Both the position numbers and the translations under genes were made by a program. A stretch of 64,000 nucleotides of DNA from Pipra filicauda. Its lineage: Eukaryota; Chordata; Aves; Passeriformes; Pipridae. A model generated the notes under the pieces. It did no database searches and was not told the DNA's origin. It was given only the letters and a program-made list of their open reading frames with translations. Below are positions 17,972-46,813 of the stretch, piece after piece (within the stretch, counting starts at the first letter, position 1; each line of letters starts with the position of its first letter). The stretch spans positions 8,121,501 to 8,185,500 of the forward strand of contig NW_024104532.1 of NCBI RefSeq assembly GCF_003945595.2, written 5' to 3'.

Positions 17972-18013
17972 CTAACTGTTTGTTCTTTTTTCTTCTGTTC
18001 CCTTTCTATAAAG
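17972..18013 (+). promoter_or_regulatory. Branch site, pyrimidine tract and acceptor of the microexon
   Basis: CTAAC at 17972-17976 matches the branch-point consensus, with the A at 17975, 39 nt before the exon. It is followed by a U/C-rich tract (TTCTTTTTTCTTCTG, then TTCCCTTTCT) and the AG at 18012-18013. UCUU-type elements in such tracts are classic PTBP1 targets upstream of neural microexons. Binding is inferred. Confidence 0.65.
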
Positions 18014-18034
18014 AAATAAAGAGTTTAAACATAG
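18014..18034 (+). CDS. TENM2: TENM2 alternative microexon (7 residues) in the NHL propeller
   Basis: A 21-nt exon with an AAAG acceptor and a strong GTAAGA donor. In the frame set by exon F it adds seven residues, giving R-N-K-E-F-K-H-S across the junctions instead of a single S. It keeps the frame, so both forms are translatable. The peptide corresponds to the known NKEFKHS-type insert in the propeller of vertebrate teneurins. In mammalian teneurin-2, inclusion of this insert changes latrophilin binding and the type of synapse promoted (established knowledge). It is far too short to appear as an ORF and was found from the phase-2 gap between exons F and G. Confidence 0.92.
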
Positions 18035-20339
18035 GTAAGACATGAGCTCTTTCCCATATAATTTGATATGGTTTGTTTGCTTCATTGTGTTTGCTTTTTG
18101 TGTTGTGCTTCTTGTGTAATGTTATGTTCTTCATGTACCATATATAGAAACATTTTTATGTGCTAATTGTGTGTTATGAATATGATAAGCATTAGCAATT
18201 ATGAAATGCAGTCAAAAAGCAACCAAATAAGTTCTGACAGTAATTACAAATTTCTAGTAGAATGCAAGGATAATGAACCCCAAGCTAACTTCTAGATAAA
18301 CACCTCTCCCTGCTGTCTATAATTGGTCTAAATGGTCAAGGTAAACTACAACAGCATTTTCACAAATGCCAGAGAGGTTCACAAAAGCACTAATGACTGC
18401 CTATAGGTCAAAAACTCATTTTCCGGTCATTAATGATTTTCTGAACCTGCTGTCCTTTGCCATAATTTAGTTTATATTTCATTTGTCAAACACACTTAAT
18501 AGTTAGTCAACCTGTGGGGCTGGCTGTATGCAACCACTGGGTGCAGTCATTGTAAGATTCAGGAGGGAGGCATAACCTTTCTGGACGTTAGGAGAAGCAA
18601 TTTTTCATCGTCTCACCTCAGCACTAGGTATTCTGGATGGCAGCAGCTTAGGAAACCTCCTTCTATGCCACACGTGGGACAGGGAGGAAGTTCATCCTGG
18701 AGAAAATCAAGGGCAAGAACAAGAAGAGCTGTTGTAAACTATTCCATGGTGTCCTGTGCATCACCCTTTTAAAACCATACTTTCCATTTATGTAGTACAA
18801 GTTGATGCAATAGATGGTCTGGGCTAAATAGTATTATTTCCCCTTAACAGTGTATTTTGGTATAGCAAGTGTAACAGCACTAAATATTCTTATCTGGATG
18901 AATTAATTCACAATTTGCTAATGATTTTTGGTGGTGCTGGAGGTTCCTCGTTTGCTTCAACGAAGCTTAGTTCCTTTTTCAGGTGCTTAGAGATTTGCTC
19001 TGGGCAGCTTCTCTTTTTGGTTAGGTTTGAAGAATAGCTGTTGTTGCACTGTTGTGAATTTGATGCACCTATGAGAAGAACAGGGAGGACAGGCTGGTCC
19101 TGCTGGCACTTGCTACCAGGCACAGGCTCCCTCTCAGAGCAGAGTGAGGCTGCAGGTTCTGGTAACCACTGTATTCACTCAGGAGGGCTGGAGGCAGAGA
19201 CATTATTGGCAGAGGCCTCTGAGAAATGCTGAATGCCATGGAAAATCTTTTAAAACAAGGTACAGTCTTTGGCCTCCTATAATTCAAATTAAAGATTATA
19301 GTGGCATGGGGAAAAGAGAGGCAGAGGTCTTTAATTGCTCATGTGCCAGTTTGAGACATATTGACTGCTCAGTTATAAAACACATCCCTGTTTGAGGCCA
19401 TAGTCTCATCAATCATTTGGGGACACAGTGAGTGCATGTCACCTTCCAGCAGTTGTTTTCTGCCAAAGTCCCTCAAAAACCTGCATGGAAAATCTTCTAC
19501 TGTCTGTTCCCTTACAGGGCTCAGGAAGGAGGGAAAGGGTGTGCAGGAGGTCTGCACCTCCAGTGAGCCACTCCCTGATCAGGAACCAAAGCTCATGACT
19601 GACTCCCTGGCATAGCTGCCCTGAGGGAGGGTGATTCCAAAGGAGAAAGGCAGGGACTGCAGGAGAGAGGGAGATAAGCCCGTGTTCTGCCCTTGTTCTT
19701 TACTCTAACTCATCCCTTATCCCATCCTGGTAGCAGTGTGTCATACCTGGGGGTAGCTGAGGGCAGAAGGGAGGCAGGTGGGCAGACACGCTGGCAAAAT
19801 CGTGTCCAAAAAGAGAGACCCTTCCATTCCTGTGGGGTGGCTGCTGCTCTGTGTCCAGCAGCAGCTCAGCTCCTCTGGGCACTGTGTGAGCAGCTCTCAC
19901 TGCTGAGACCAGCAAGGGCCCTGCCTTGTGTCTGTGCCCAGCTCCAGCCTGTGCCCAGCTCCAGTCTGTGCCTGCCTCAGGTCCTCCCTCTGGCCAAGGT
20001 GTGGGGGGTGTGCCTTGTTTTAGAAGGGCCACACAAAAGGCACCAGCCTTGAGCTAAGTTTAGGTGTATTTATGAAGTGTGGAACACCAGTGTCACGGCA
20101 GAGATTGTTCTTCAGTGCCAGGGGACAGCGTGGTGGGAGAAGAGAGCAGAATTTCAAAACAGTGGCAAATGTGCAGATGTTTGTATGGCTCAGATACATG
20201 AGAGACTGGAGGAATCTCCTAAGTGGAAAGAACGCTTTTTCTATGTGGCAAAGGCTGAGCATTATTTTGGAGGAATGTGATAAGGGTCTAGTGAAGAGGT
20301 GCAGTCTGCTGCTGAAGATAAGGAGAGGATCTTGGGGAA

Positions 20340-20505
20340 TAATGAGATTGTGCTCTAATCTCAAGCATGTCACTAGTCTCCCTGCATAACTTTGTCTACA
20401 CCACTTAATCTCTCTGTGCCTCAGTTTCCTCCTCTGTAAAATGGGTGCAATACCCATCTTTTTAAAGTACTTTGAGATCCATGCATGAAATAAACCTGCC
20501 AAGTA
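20340..20505 (+). mobile_element. MIR-like CORE-SINE copy
   Basis: The element contains CACTTAATCTCTCTGTGCCT followed directly by CAGTTTCC, CTGTAAAATGGG and, after a short gap, AAGTACTTTGAGATCC-ATG-ATGAAA. This is the core and 3' part of amniote MIR-type SINEs, which are abundant in turtles and crocodilians and rare in birds. The core is unusually well preserved for such an old family. The 5' boundary is uncertain. Confidence 0.75.
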
Positions 20506-21139
20506 TTTTTTGTTTACTGTATTTCTTCATCTCTTAATTTCTACACTCCTAGACTTCAGCAGATGGTATTGCCTCTGCCTACTGAATTGCTATCAAACCC
20601 ATCTCCTTCCTACCTTCTGTGGTTCTAGAACGAACTCTCATTGACCTAAAATCATGGCATGTCAAAGACTGGCATAGAGGAAAATAACTGTAGAAGGGGA
20701 TATTTTGGGGCCTCCTCATTCCTCCAAATCTGGTCGTGACCACATGACCACAGTTATCTTTGTGTGCTGATGACCCATCTGCCGAAAGTGGCCTTATTAG
20801 AGTTTGAGCAAGTCTGATCAAGAAATGGCTTTTGTCCATCATAACTTACCTCTGTGTATCCTCACTCTTGGAGATGGGCACTTTTGCCACATGAAACTAG
20901 GAGTGTGGATATTTGGAGGCAAATCTCTCTGGTTACTGGTAAGTAACCTTCATTTTTTTTCTTCCTGTCTTCCATTTGTCTTCTATGCTTTGAAACCACC
21001 ATTGACCTTATTTATGCTCACCCATAGGCTCCAAAGGCTGGAAAATTCACATCACGCTTAAAATCCAACTAAATTGAGTTAAACTAGCCAGGCAAGATTT
21101 TGAAAATATTTCTGCACTGCAGTTCTCTGTGTGTGAATG

Positions 21140-21154
21140 TATATATATATATAT
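21140..21154. repeat. (TA)n microsatellite
   Basis: A run of about seven to eight TA units in intronic DNA, with no sign of function. Confidence 0.85.
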
Positions 21155-21901
21155 TGCAAAGATTGACATTCCTCAATTTTCAGATGATTTGCTAAAGTAG
21201 TTCCAAAATGTGACAAGCTGTCAAAAAACATATATTTCAGAAGAGAAGTAGCTTTCCATATGAGCGCCCATTCTAATCACAAACTGAGGACCAGTTTTCC
21301 AATAACAGAAGGTTTGGAGTTAAAGTCAGACACTTGGGGTCTCTGGTTTTAGTTATATAACCAACTTCATCTGCCGTAAATGAGATTCTTGATAAGAATG
21401 AATGAGAACAAATTTGCTTTAGGAATAAATTTGTTATGCCTCTGCCTCCTATTTATACAAGACCTCACAAGTCTTGTGGCGTAATCTAAGTGACTCAGAA
21501 GCTGATTCTTTGATTTTACCCCTATGACTTCTGCTTCCAAAGGAAGTTAAACAAGGTAGCGGGGAGGGGGGAAACAGATAAGCTGAAGAGAATTGACCTG
21601 GAGCAGATCTAAAGGGCTGGAGAGATCAAGACTGCTGTGCAGCTCTGGCTTACTGGGCTCTGCTGTGCAAGGCTCAGTGTAGAAGGATGAGTGAGATTTA
21701 AAATGACAACACCTCTGAACACTGACCAGGCCCTAATCAAGTCAGGTCCTCAGATGGTGGTCCCTCAGACCTCAGCTCTGTATGAAGGTGTCAGACTTTC
21801 TTTCCAGATCTTTCTGTGCCTGATGAGCACCCAAGCTCTGAAAGCCTGTGAAGTTTCTAGACTGCTCAGCTGTTTCTGTTCTATGCTTTCTTTCTCTCTA
21901 A

Positions 21902-33135
<11,234 letters not shown>

Positions 33136-33371
33136 ATCAAGTGAGGAACAGCTACCAGCTCTGTAATAATGGTACTTTGAGAGTGATGTATGCCAATGGC
33201 ATGAGCATTAGCTTTCACAGCGAACCTCATGTCCTGGCTGGGACTGTGACTCCCACCATAGGACGATGTAATATTTCTCTACCAATGGAAAATGGTTTAA
33301 ACTCAATTGAATGGCGTCTGAGGAAGGAACAGATTAAAGGCAAAGTGACTGTGTTTGGAAGAAAGCTCAGG
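33136..33371 (+). CDS. TENM2: TENM2 exon K: YD shell
   Basis: Acceptor TTGCTGTAG precedes AT CAA GTG AGG, giving (D)[19 protein letters not shown], then [40 protein letters not shown] and [19 protein letters not shown] and NIS are sequons. Donor AGG|GTAAGT in phase 0. Residues 900-977. The following ORF sequence to 33524 is intronic read-through. Confidence 0.97.
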
Positions 33372-33625
33372 GTAAGTAGAATCTATCATTACAATAACAA
33401 TCTTTTCCTCTTTGGGCGGAAAATTAACTTTTTTATTTTGAAGGACATGCCTTCCCTATTTTCACCTGTTAAAAATGCACAACTGTGGGACTGTCTTTGG
33501 TATGACATGCTTTCCTCTGTTTGAGAGCTCAGGTAGCTGCGTGGGATCGTCCGCTGCAGTCAGCTATAGGAGTTTTGTTACTAAAAGTACTGCAAAAGTA
33601 ATTGGTAAAAATACCCAGAATATTA

Positions 33626-33975
33626 CAGAATCATAGAATCATCGAGGTTGGAAGAGACTTTCAAGATCATCCAGTCCAGCTGTTAACTGAGCACCACCAT
33701 AATCACTCCTAAACCACATCCCCAAGTGCCACATTCAGACCCCTCTTGAACGCTTCCAGAGACGGTGACGCCACTGCCTCCCTGGGCAACTTATTCCAAT
33801 GCCTGACAACTCCTTCAGTGAAAAAAGTTTTTTAAATATCTAATCTGAACCTCCCCTTATGCAATTTAATCTCATTCTTTCACTCGAGACTTGGCATAAG
33901 AGGCTGACCTTCAACTTGCCACCTCCTTTCAGGGAGAGCAATGAGGTCCCCCCTGAATGAGGTGGGAGTCTGAGG
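33626..33975 (-). mobile_element. CR1 LINE 3' fragment, antisense
   Basis: It starts with AGAATCATAGAATCATCGAG, the reverse complement of the CR1 3' terminus, followed by GGTTGGAAGAGACTTT and GATCATCCAGTCCAGC. It extends through CCTGGGCAACTTATTCCAAT and CCTTTCAGGGAGAGCAATGA, which correspond to successively more 5' parts of the CR1 3' region. It lies opposite to TENM2, about 250 bp after the exon K donor. Confidence 0.92.
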
Positions 33976-35324
33976 GCTCACCATGTGTAACCAGTTGGTG
34001 CTGTGGAGCAAACACAACTGCAGCTTGAGCAGTTGCCTTTTGCTGCTGTGAAATCCCCTTACAGACTCACTGACACAGGCATGTTGTGTTTATTCCCTTT
34101 CCCAAATGGCACGATGGGAAAATAATTGCTATAATTACAAAGTCATAAGCATAGGATAAGAAAGACGCTCAGGTCATGTAATCTATCCCCTGCCAAATTA
34201 AAGATCTGCTGCAGCTGGATTAATCCCATTCTGTGCTTAGCTGGCCTGGTTTCCCCCCCTTCAGTATCTAAACTTTGCCTGGCTGCTTTATATGTGTTAT
34301 TTTGGAAGGGCTTTGAGGTGTTGGGGAGAAAACAAATGTAGTGCCAATCAAGCTCTCATTCTTCTAGTAAGTCTTTCAACATCAATGAACATAAGATACA
34401 GTTCTGTGTGCTCAAGATGATATATTAAATGCAACATATGTAAACAATTATGTTGTGATTTACCAAAAAAAAATTACTTGGATGTTAAATTTTGTTTTTT
34501 TCTATTGCTTAACATCTAATTCCCAATGTTATCAACTCTTTCCTTATTCTTATTCTAACAAATGCACAGAATGTACTTATTGGGGAGAGGGGGAAGGTTA
34601 GACAAAAAATTGAATGAGATTAGCAGCTAATCCTTAATGACTAAATTTCATGGCTGTGTAATTGATTTTTGATGTGTTGACCTGCAGCAGTTGATTATAA
34701 GTGGAAAACAGATCAGCTCTGCATTTTGACTGGGTGTTCAAAATAAAAATAAATGGGACCCTGAAATGAAATTGCTGTAATCCTAACTCTCAATACTAAA
34801 AATTTAATAGAGGTACTTGTGGTAATTAGCTGACGTTAAACACATCTTAGAGCTGAAACCTTGCCTGAGATAGGTTTTCTTGCATCATGTTTATGCAAAT
34901 CAAAACAATACTTTATCTAGCAACACCTCAACGTTTAATTGTCTGGTGTTAGTTCCTGTAACAATAATCACATATCCATTTAGCTCTTTTAAATGAAAAT
35001 CACTATGAGATTATCACAGGTTGAGTGGACTGAAAATGAAATTCGAAAATGAGGGAGAAAGCACAGAATTTATTTGCATCTCATTTATTCTAATTCATCT
35101 TTATAAATTGTTTAGTGAACGAAACAGAGCAAGTGTTTGGAACATTGAGGGGGAGCCAGTGGCAGGCAGGGACAGCTGTGGCATGTAGTGGTACAACCTG
35201 CAGAGGTGAGAGAGTGTGTGGGGCCATCTCTGGATCCCCAGTTCAGGATCAGGATTATTGAAGGGGTGGCCATTCTGTAGGATTCACCTCTCAGGTGAGT
35301 ACTTCACCTCCGTGCCCCTGTTCT

Positions 35325-35647
35325 CCAGTACTGAAAGGGGACTTGTAATAAAGATGGGGACAGACTTTTAGCAGGGTCTAAAAGGACAAGGGGTGGTGAT
35401 TTTAAACTAAAAGAGATTTAGATTTAGACTAGTTATAAGGAAGCAATCTTTTATGGTGAGGGTGGTGAGGCACTGGCACAGGTTGCCCACAGAGGTGGTA
35501 CATGGCCCATCCCTGGGAACATCAAAGGTCAGGCTGGACTCTGTGCAGCCTGTTCCAGTTGGAGATGTCCCTGCTTGCTGCAGAGGGGTTGTACTGGGTG
35601 ATCTTTAAAGGTCCCTCCCAACCCAGAATATTTGGTGATTCTATGAG
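35325..35647 (+). mobile_element. CR1 LINE 3' fragment
   Basis: CR1 landmarks in order: AAAGATGGGGACAGACTTTT, TTTTAAACTAAAAGAG, GGCACTGGCACAGGTTGCCC, AAAGGTCAGGCTGGACT, TTTAAAGGTCCCTCCCAACC and TTTGGTGATTCTATGA. This is a 5'-truncated copy on the TENM2 strand with moderate divergence. Confidence 0.92.
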
Positions 35648-38119
35648 TCCTCACACAGTGCTGCTGCCTGTGCCTCCAGCTGTGCTCTGCCGTGCTGTGA
35701 GCACATCACAGCCTCTGTACACACACTGGGGCAGATTTCATCACCCTGAGAAAGGAAGCCCTGCTCTTCACCTTTATCTTCTCCCACTTTGTCTGCTGTT
35801 TTATGCACCTCACGTTCAGTGCCTTGTGGTAGCTTCTGATAAAGTCGTGATAAGATTCCCTTCTGAAGAGTTTTTGTTGCCGTGCAGCGTCACGTAAAGT
35901 GATTTTTGTGGCCAGACCTTTCCAGGGCACAAAGGGCACATCCCCACAGCCACTTCAGCAGCAGCTGAGGGAAAACCAGATGTGCATGTGGGGAGGGAAC
36001 AAAAGAGAAAGGGCTCGTTAGGTAATCTGCAGTCGTGCTAATTGTAACTGTTATTACTGTTTCCAGGAAGAGTGGGAGTTAGCCTGTTTGGGTTTCTGTA
36101 TAATTAATATGATACTGCAATTACACTCTCTGGTTTTACTTATTTTACAAATGCAAATGGAGTTACTGGATTATCCAAGCAGGTGATATTTGTGTGTGCG
36201 TCCCCAAGTGATGTTTGTGGGTGTGCACAGCTCTTGTCTGTGTAATCATTATAAAAAACCCTACTAGTTTTGTTTTCTGTGGCAAAAAACCTAATAACTG
36301 TTACAATGTTTTTGAGAAAAGAGAGGATGCCTGAATCAGAGTTTCTTACATGCAGATTATGGTCGCAGTTACTGTAATGGAGGGAAAGAACCCCAGAAAT
36401 CCCAACTGCTTTATGAAGCTTCAGAAATTACAATAAAAAAGCCAAAACACAAACAAAAATCCAAAAGCTAAAATTCAGTTAATAATCTTTCTGAAAGACT
36501 TTTTTTTTCTTTCTAGAAAATCTGCCCATCCTCAAGAAATTGGGGTCTGTCAGTCATACACTAACCCTTTAATTCTATAGCTAAGTGGTTTTGGGAAGTG
36601 AAAGCCCTCTTCTGTTGATGGAAAGGGTTTTCTTACGTCTCTGTCATCAGGACTGATCCTACAAAACAAGAGTAACCAGCTGAGAAAGTACTAATGTTGA
36701 GTTTGGCTTCCCTGGCTTTGCTTTCATTATAATGGGAGAGCAGAATATGATTTATTTTGCCCCAAGGTGTTTTAAGAAAAATACCCTATCTTTCCTTTGA
36801 ATCATTGGAGAAGTTGCCGGGATAACCTTTGGGAAAACCTACAGGAGAGAGCTTTTTTTCCTAGTAATTGCCCACTGAGGAAATGCAAACTGCTAAAGAG
36901 ATAAATTTTATTAATGGAGAAAATTAGGATAATGAGCAATAATTTGAAATAATTATTTCTTTACAAACACAAAATTGTATTAATTTTAAATGTGCTTTCT
37001 GTATAACTGATTTCCTACTGAGTTGGTTGGGGTGGGAATTGGGTTTACCCCTGCCAGTGAATATATCTCAGAATAACTTTTATGTCCTCAGGAAAGGCTC
37101 AGGGTTCATTTACATATTGTTTGATGTGCAGTTTAATTTTCGTAAGAGAAAACGTTGCTTAATCAAAGCCACTGTAAAATATAAGCTGAAGAACAAATTC
37201 CCAGAAATTGATGAATACTTTTTAAGTAGTCATTGCTCTGAAATTGTATCTAATTTAAAGACTTCTACTTTATTAATGATGCATCTACAATTAAATTACT
37301 TAAGAAGCTTTATCAGATTACAGCATTAGCCTGAATTCTATGGCTTAGCCCTCAGTGAATATATTTATGTATCTCTCATTATAGCATTCTCACTAGAAGC
37401 TCTCCATTTGGCATTCTTATTCTCCTTTGCTTCTATTTTGCTCTTTTACTTAAAAATAAAATAAATCTGGCACTGAAACTCTTCATGCTGGACTTTGAAT
37501 GAAAATTATAACAAAAAAAAAAGAAAAAAAAATATTTAACCTTGTTATTTAGCACTTTTGGTTTTCAACACTAGAAGTCCATCTTTCCCAGCTTGTATGA
37601 TCAGGATTTTTAAACAGAAGAATTGAAACCCATCCCTAGTGATTGGGTTGCTGAAGGATCTATGGAATATTTGGAAAGTAAATGAAGAAAACAATAAATG
37701 AATGAATTCTAATCAGGGCATTGGAATTACAGAAGCCAAGTGGCTAAACCAGTGAAGGCACAAAATTATAATTTCTTCTATGGTTCTTAGGATGATTGTA
37801 AGGGAAAAGGCAAAGAACTATTGATGGCAGAAGTAGAAAAATTACTTCCATGCAAAATAATTTGTTTCCCTGCACTTTAACACTTAGGTGTGCAGATTGT
37901 CTGCCTGTTCTGAGCATAAGGGAATCCTTTGCCTGTAGGATATCATCTCCCATGTTGCGGGACGATGGGAAATCAAAATTACACATTTGAATGCACTGAG
38001 AGGTAGAAAGCAAAAGCCAGTTAACAGGAAGACATCCTACACTTCCCAAAACTGATTCCTCTGTTGTGTTTTCACTCTGTAAATCCAGAGGGGAGGGATG
38101 GTGTGCCCACCACACATGA

Positions 38120-44940
<6,821 letters not shown>

Positions 44941-45702
44941 CTAATCACAGGAGTGCAGCAGACGACAGAAAGACACAACCAGGCTTTCATGGCTCTGGAG
45001 GGACAGGTCATATCTAAAAGATTACACGCCAGTATTAGAGAAAAAGCAGGTCACTGGTTCGCCACGACCACTCCTATCATTGGGAAGGGAATCATGTTCG
45101 CCGTGAAGGAGGGCCGGGTGACCACCGGCGTTTCCAGCATAGCCACGGACGACAGCAGGAAAATCGCCTCTGTCCTGAACAGCGCTCACTACCTGGAGAA
45201 GATGCACTACAGCATCGAGGGGAAGGACACCCACTACTTCGTGAAGGTCGGCTCGGCCGACAGCGACCTCGTCACCCTCGCCATGACCAGCGGGAGGAAG
45301 GTCCTGGACAGCGGCATCAACGTCACCGTGTCCCAGCCCACGCTCCTTGTCAACGGCAGGACTCGAAGGTTTACGAATATTGAGTTTCAGTATTCCACCC
45401 TGCTGCTCAACATCCGCTACGGCCTCACCCCCGACGCGCTGGACGAGGAGAAGGCGCGAGTGTTGGAGCAGGCCCGGCAGCGAGCCCTGGGCTCGGCCTG
45501 GGCCAAGGAGCAGCAGAAGGCGCGGGACGGCCGAGAGGGCAGCCGTGTATGGACAGACGGAGAGAGGCAGCAGCTCCTGAACACGGGAAGGGTCCAAGGT
45601 TACGAGGGATATTATGTCCTGCCCGTGGAGCAGTACCCAGAGCTAGCAGACAGTAGCAGCAACATCCAGTTTTTAAGACAGAATGAAATGGGAAAGAGGT
45701 AA
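44941..45702 (+). CDS. TENM2: TENM2 terminal exon O: ABD-like region, Tox-GHH-like domain and TCAP-2
   Basis: Starts CTA ATC ACA GGA ([20 protein letters not shown]) after a strong pyrimidine tract and ends MGKR-TAA. It continues [60 protein letters not shown] and [20 protein letters not shown]. The last 44 residues (45568-45699) are the teneurin C-terminal-associated peptide region and the end of the Tox-GHH-like domain. At the GHH signature position the protein has G-Y-Y (45607-45615). The [20 protein letters not shown] ending distinguishes teneurin-2 from teneurins 1, 3 and 4 as I know them. Residues 1659-1911. The extracellular C terminus binds latrophilins. Codon third positions from about 45060 to 45600 are very GC-rich. 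Confidence 0.97.
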   Translation, partial: LITGVQQTTERHNQAFMALEGQVISKRLHASIREKAGHWFATTTPIIGKGIMFAVKEGRVTTGVSSIATDDSRKIASVLNSAHYLEKMHYSIEGKDTHYFVKVGSADSDLVTLAMTSGRKVLDSGINVTVSQPTLLVNGRTRRFTNIEFQYSTLLLNIRYGLTPDALDEEKARVLEQARQRALGSAWAKEQQKARDGREGSRVWTDGERQQLLNTGRVQGYEGYYVLPVEQYPELADSSSNIQFLRQNEMGKR

Positions 45703-46628
45703 CAAATTAACCTGCTGTCATCCTTTGCTGGATGAATCAGTAGTCATAACTGTTATCTCCTCTCCTAAGGAGATGAAGACCTAAATGGGGGCACTAGGCT
45801 GAGCTACTCTGGGATAGTAAGTGGCAAAAAAGCTCATATTTTTTGAGTTAAATGCTACTGTTCAAGGGATTAAAAACCACATCCTGAAGTGGACTAAAGC
45901 CAGACTGAAAACTCTAACCGTACAAATTAAAAAGTACCCCTGAAATATTACCCACTTGTTCTGGGTCTAAAGAAAAACAAAAAGAAGGCCTCGTATTGTA
46001 TTACCTCACTCCATTCACACGTGAGCAAACTAAGAAATCCAAGTGGGCCACTTTCACTAACCAGCTGATGAAACACAGATGATTCAGACTGCTTGTTTGA
46101 TAAATATCCAAGAGGTTTTCATTTAAAGCAAAATACAGGTGCATTTAAAACATGACTTTGGGGTGATTTGTGTGTAGCAACTGGAGGACAAACGGAATGC
46201 AAGTGAGAGCGCACTGGAAATAGGAAAGGAAAAATATATTTAAAAGTAACAAAACCACACTTGCACTCTGACCCTCCACTTGTCTGGCCTGAAGCTTAAC
46301 TTATTCAAAGAGGGCAGAGTGTAAAGTTACATTCAAAATGGTGGCTATAAATCACTACAGATAAATTTCATACTCTGTTTGTCTTTGAAGATTTCCATTG
46401 TGGACAGTATAACACAGTTACAGGGTGTAGTCTGTTTAGATTCAGTAGTTTGTTGGTATCAGTTCCAGTAGAGCTGTGGGCATTGTGTTACACTATTGCA
46501 AATGGGCACCACGTCAGATCACCCTGTACATACATCAGCCAGAAGGCACAATCACTGTTTCAGATTTAAAAATTATTAGTGTGTTTGTTTGGTCGAGAAA
46601 CTGAGACAATCACATTACGGTCACCACT

Positions 46629-46656
46629 AAAAAAAAAAAAAAAAAGAAAAAAAAAG
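46629..46656. repeat. A-rich tract in the 3' UTR
   Basis: Two long A runs separated by a G, part of the TENM2 3' UTR. Confidence 0.85.
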
Positions 46657-46807
46657 TCTAATAAGAACTTTGGTACAAGAACTTTTTTGTAATATACATG
46701 TATGAATTGTTCATTGAGTTTTTATATTAATTTTAATTTGCTGCTAAGCAAAGACTAGAGACAGGCAAAGATAATTTATGGCAAAGTGTTTAAATTGTTT
46801 ATACATA

Positions 46808-46813
46808 AATAAA
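46808..46813 (+). terminator. TENM2: Polyadenylation signal AATAAA of TENM2
   Basis: Canonical hexamer 1.1 kb after the stop codon, followed by TGTGAATTACTTGTCTTCCG, which supplies a modest U/G-rich downstream element. It is the first AATAAA after the stop. Use is inferred. Confidence 0.65.

Larger units (their letters stand above)
15061..18013 (+). other. TENM2: TENM2 intron upstream of the microexon
   Basis: AT-rich intron. It carries two TGCATG (Rbfox-type) hexamers at 16912-16917 and 17205-17210, a G-quadruplex-forming run at 17804-17825, a CTAAC branch-site match at 17972-17976 and a long pyrimidine tract that ends at the microexon acceptor. No CR1 or LTR was recognised. ORFs such as 17171-17431 show nothing familiar. 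Confidence 0.8.

Noticed and set aside
45022..45597. 191-residue - strand frame
   Set aside because: Antisense shadow of the GC3-rich terminal TENM2 exon.
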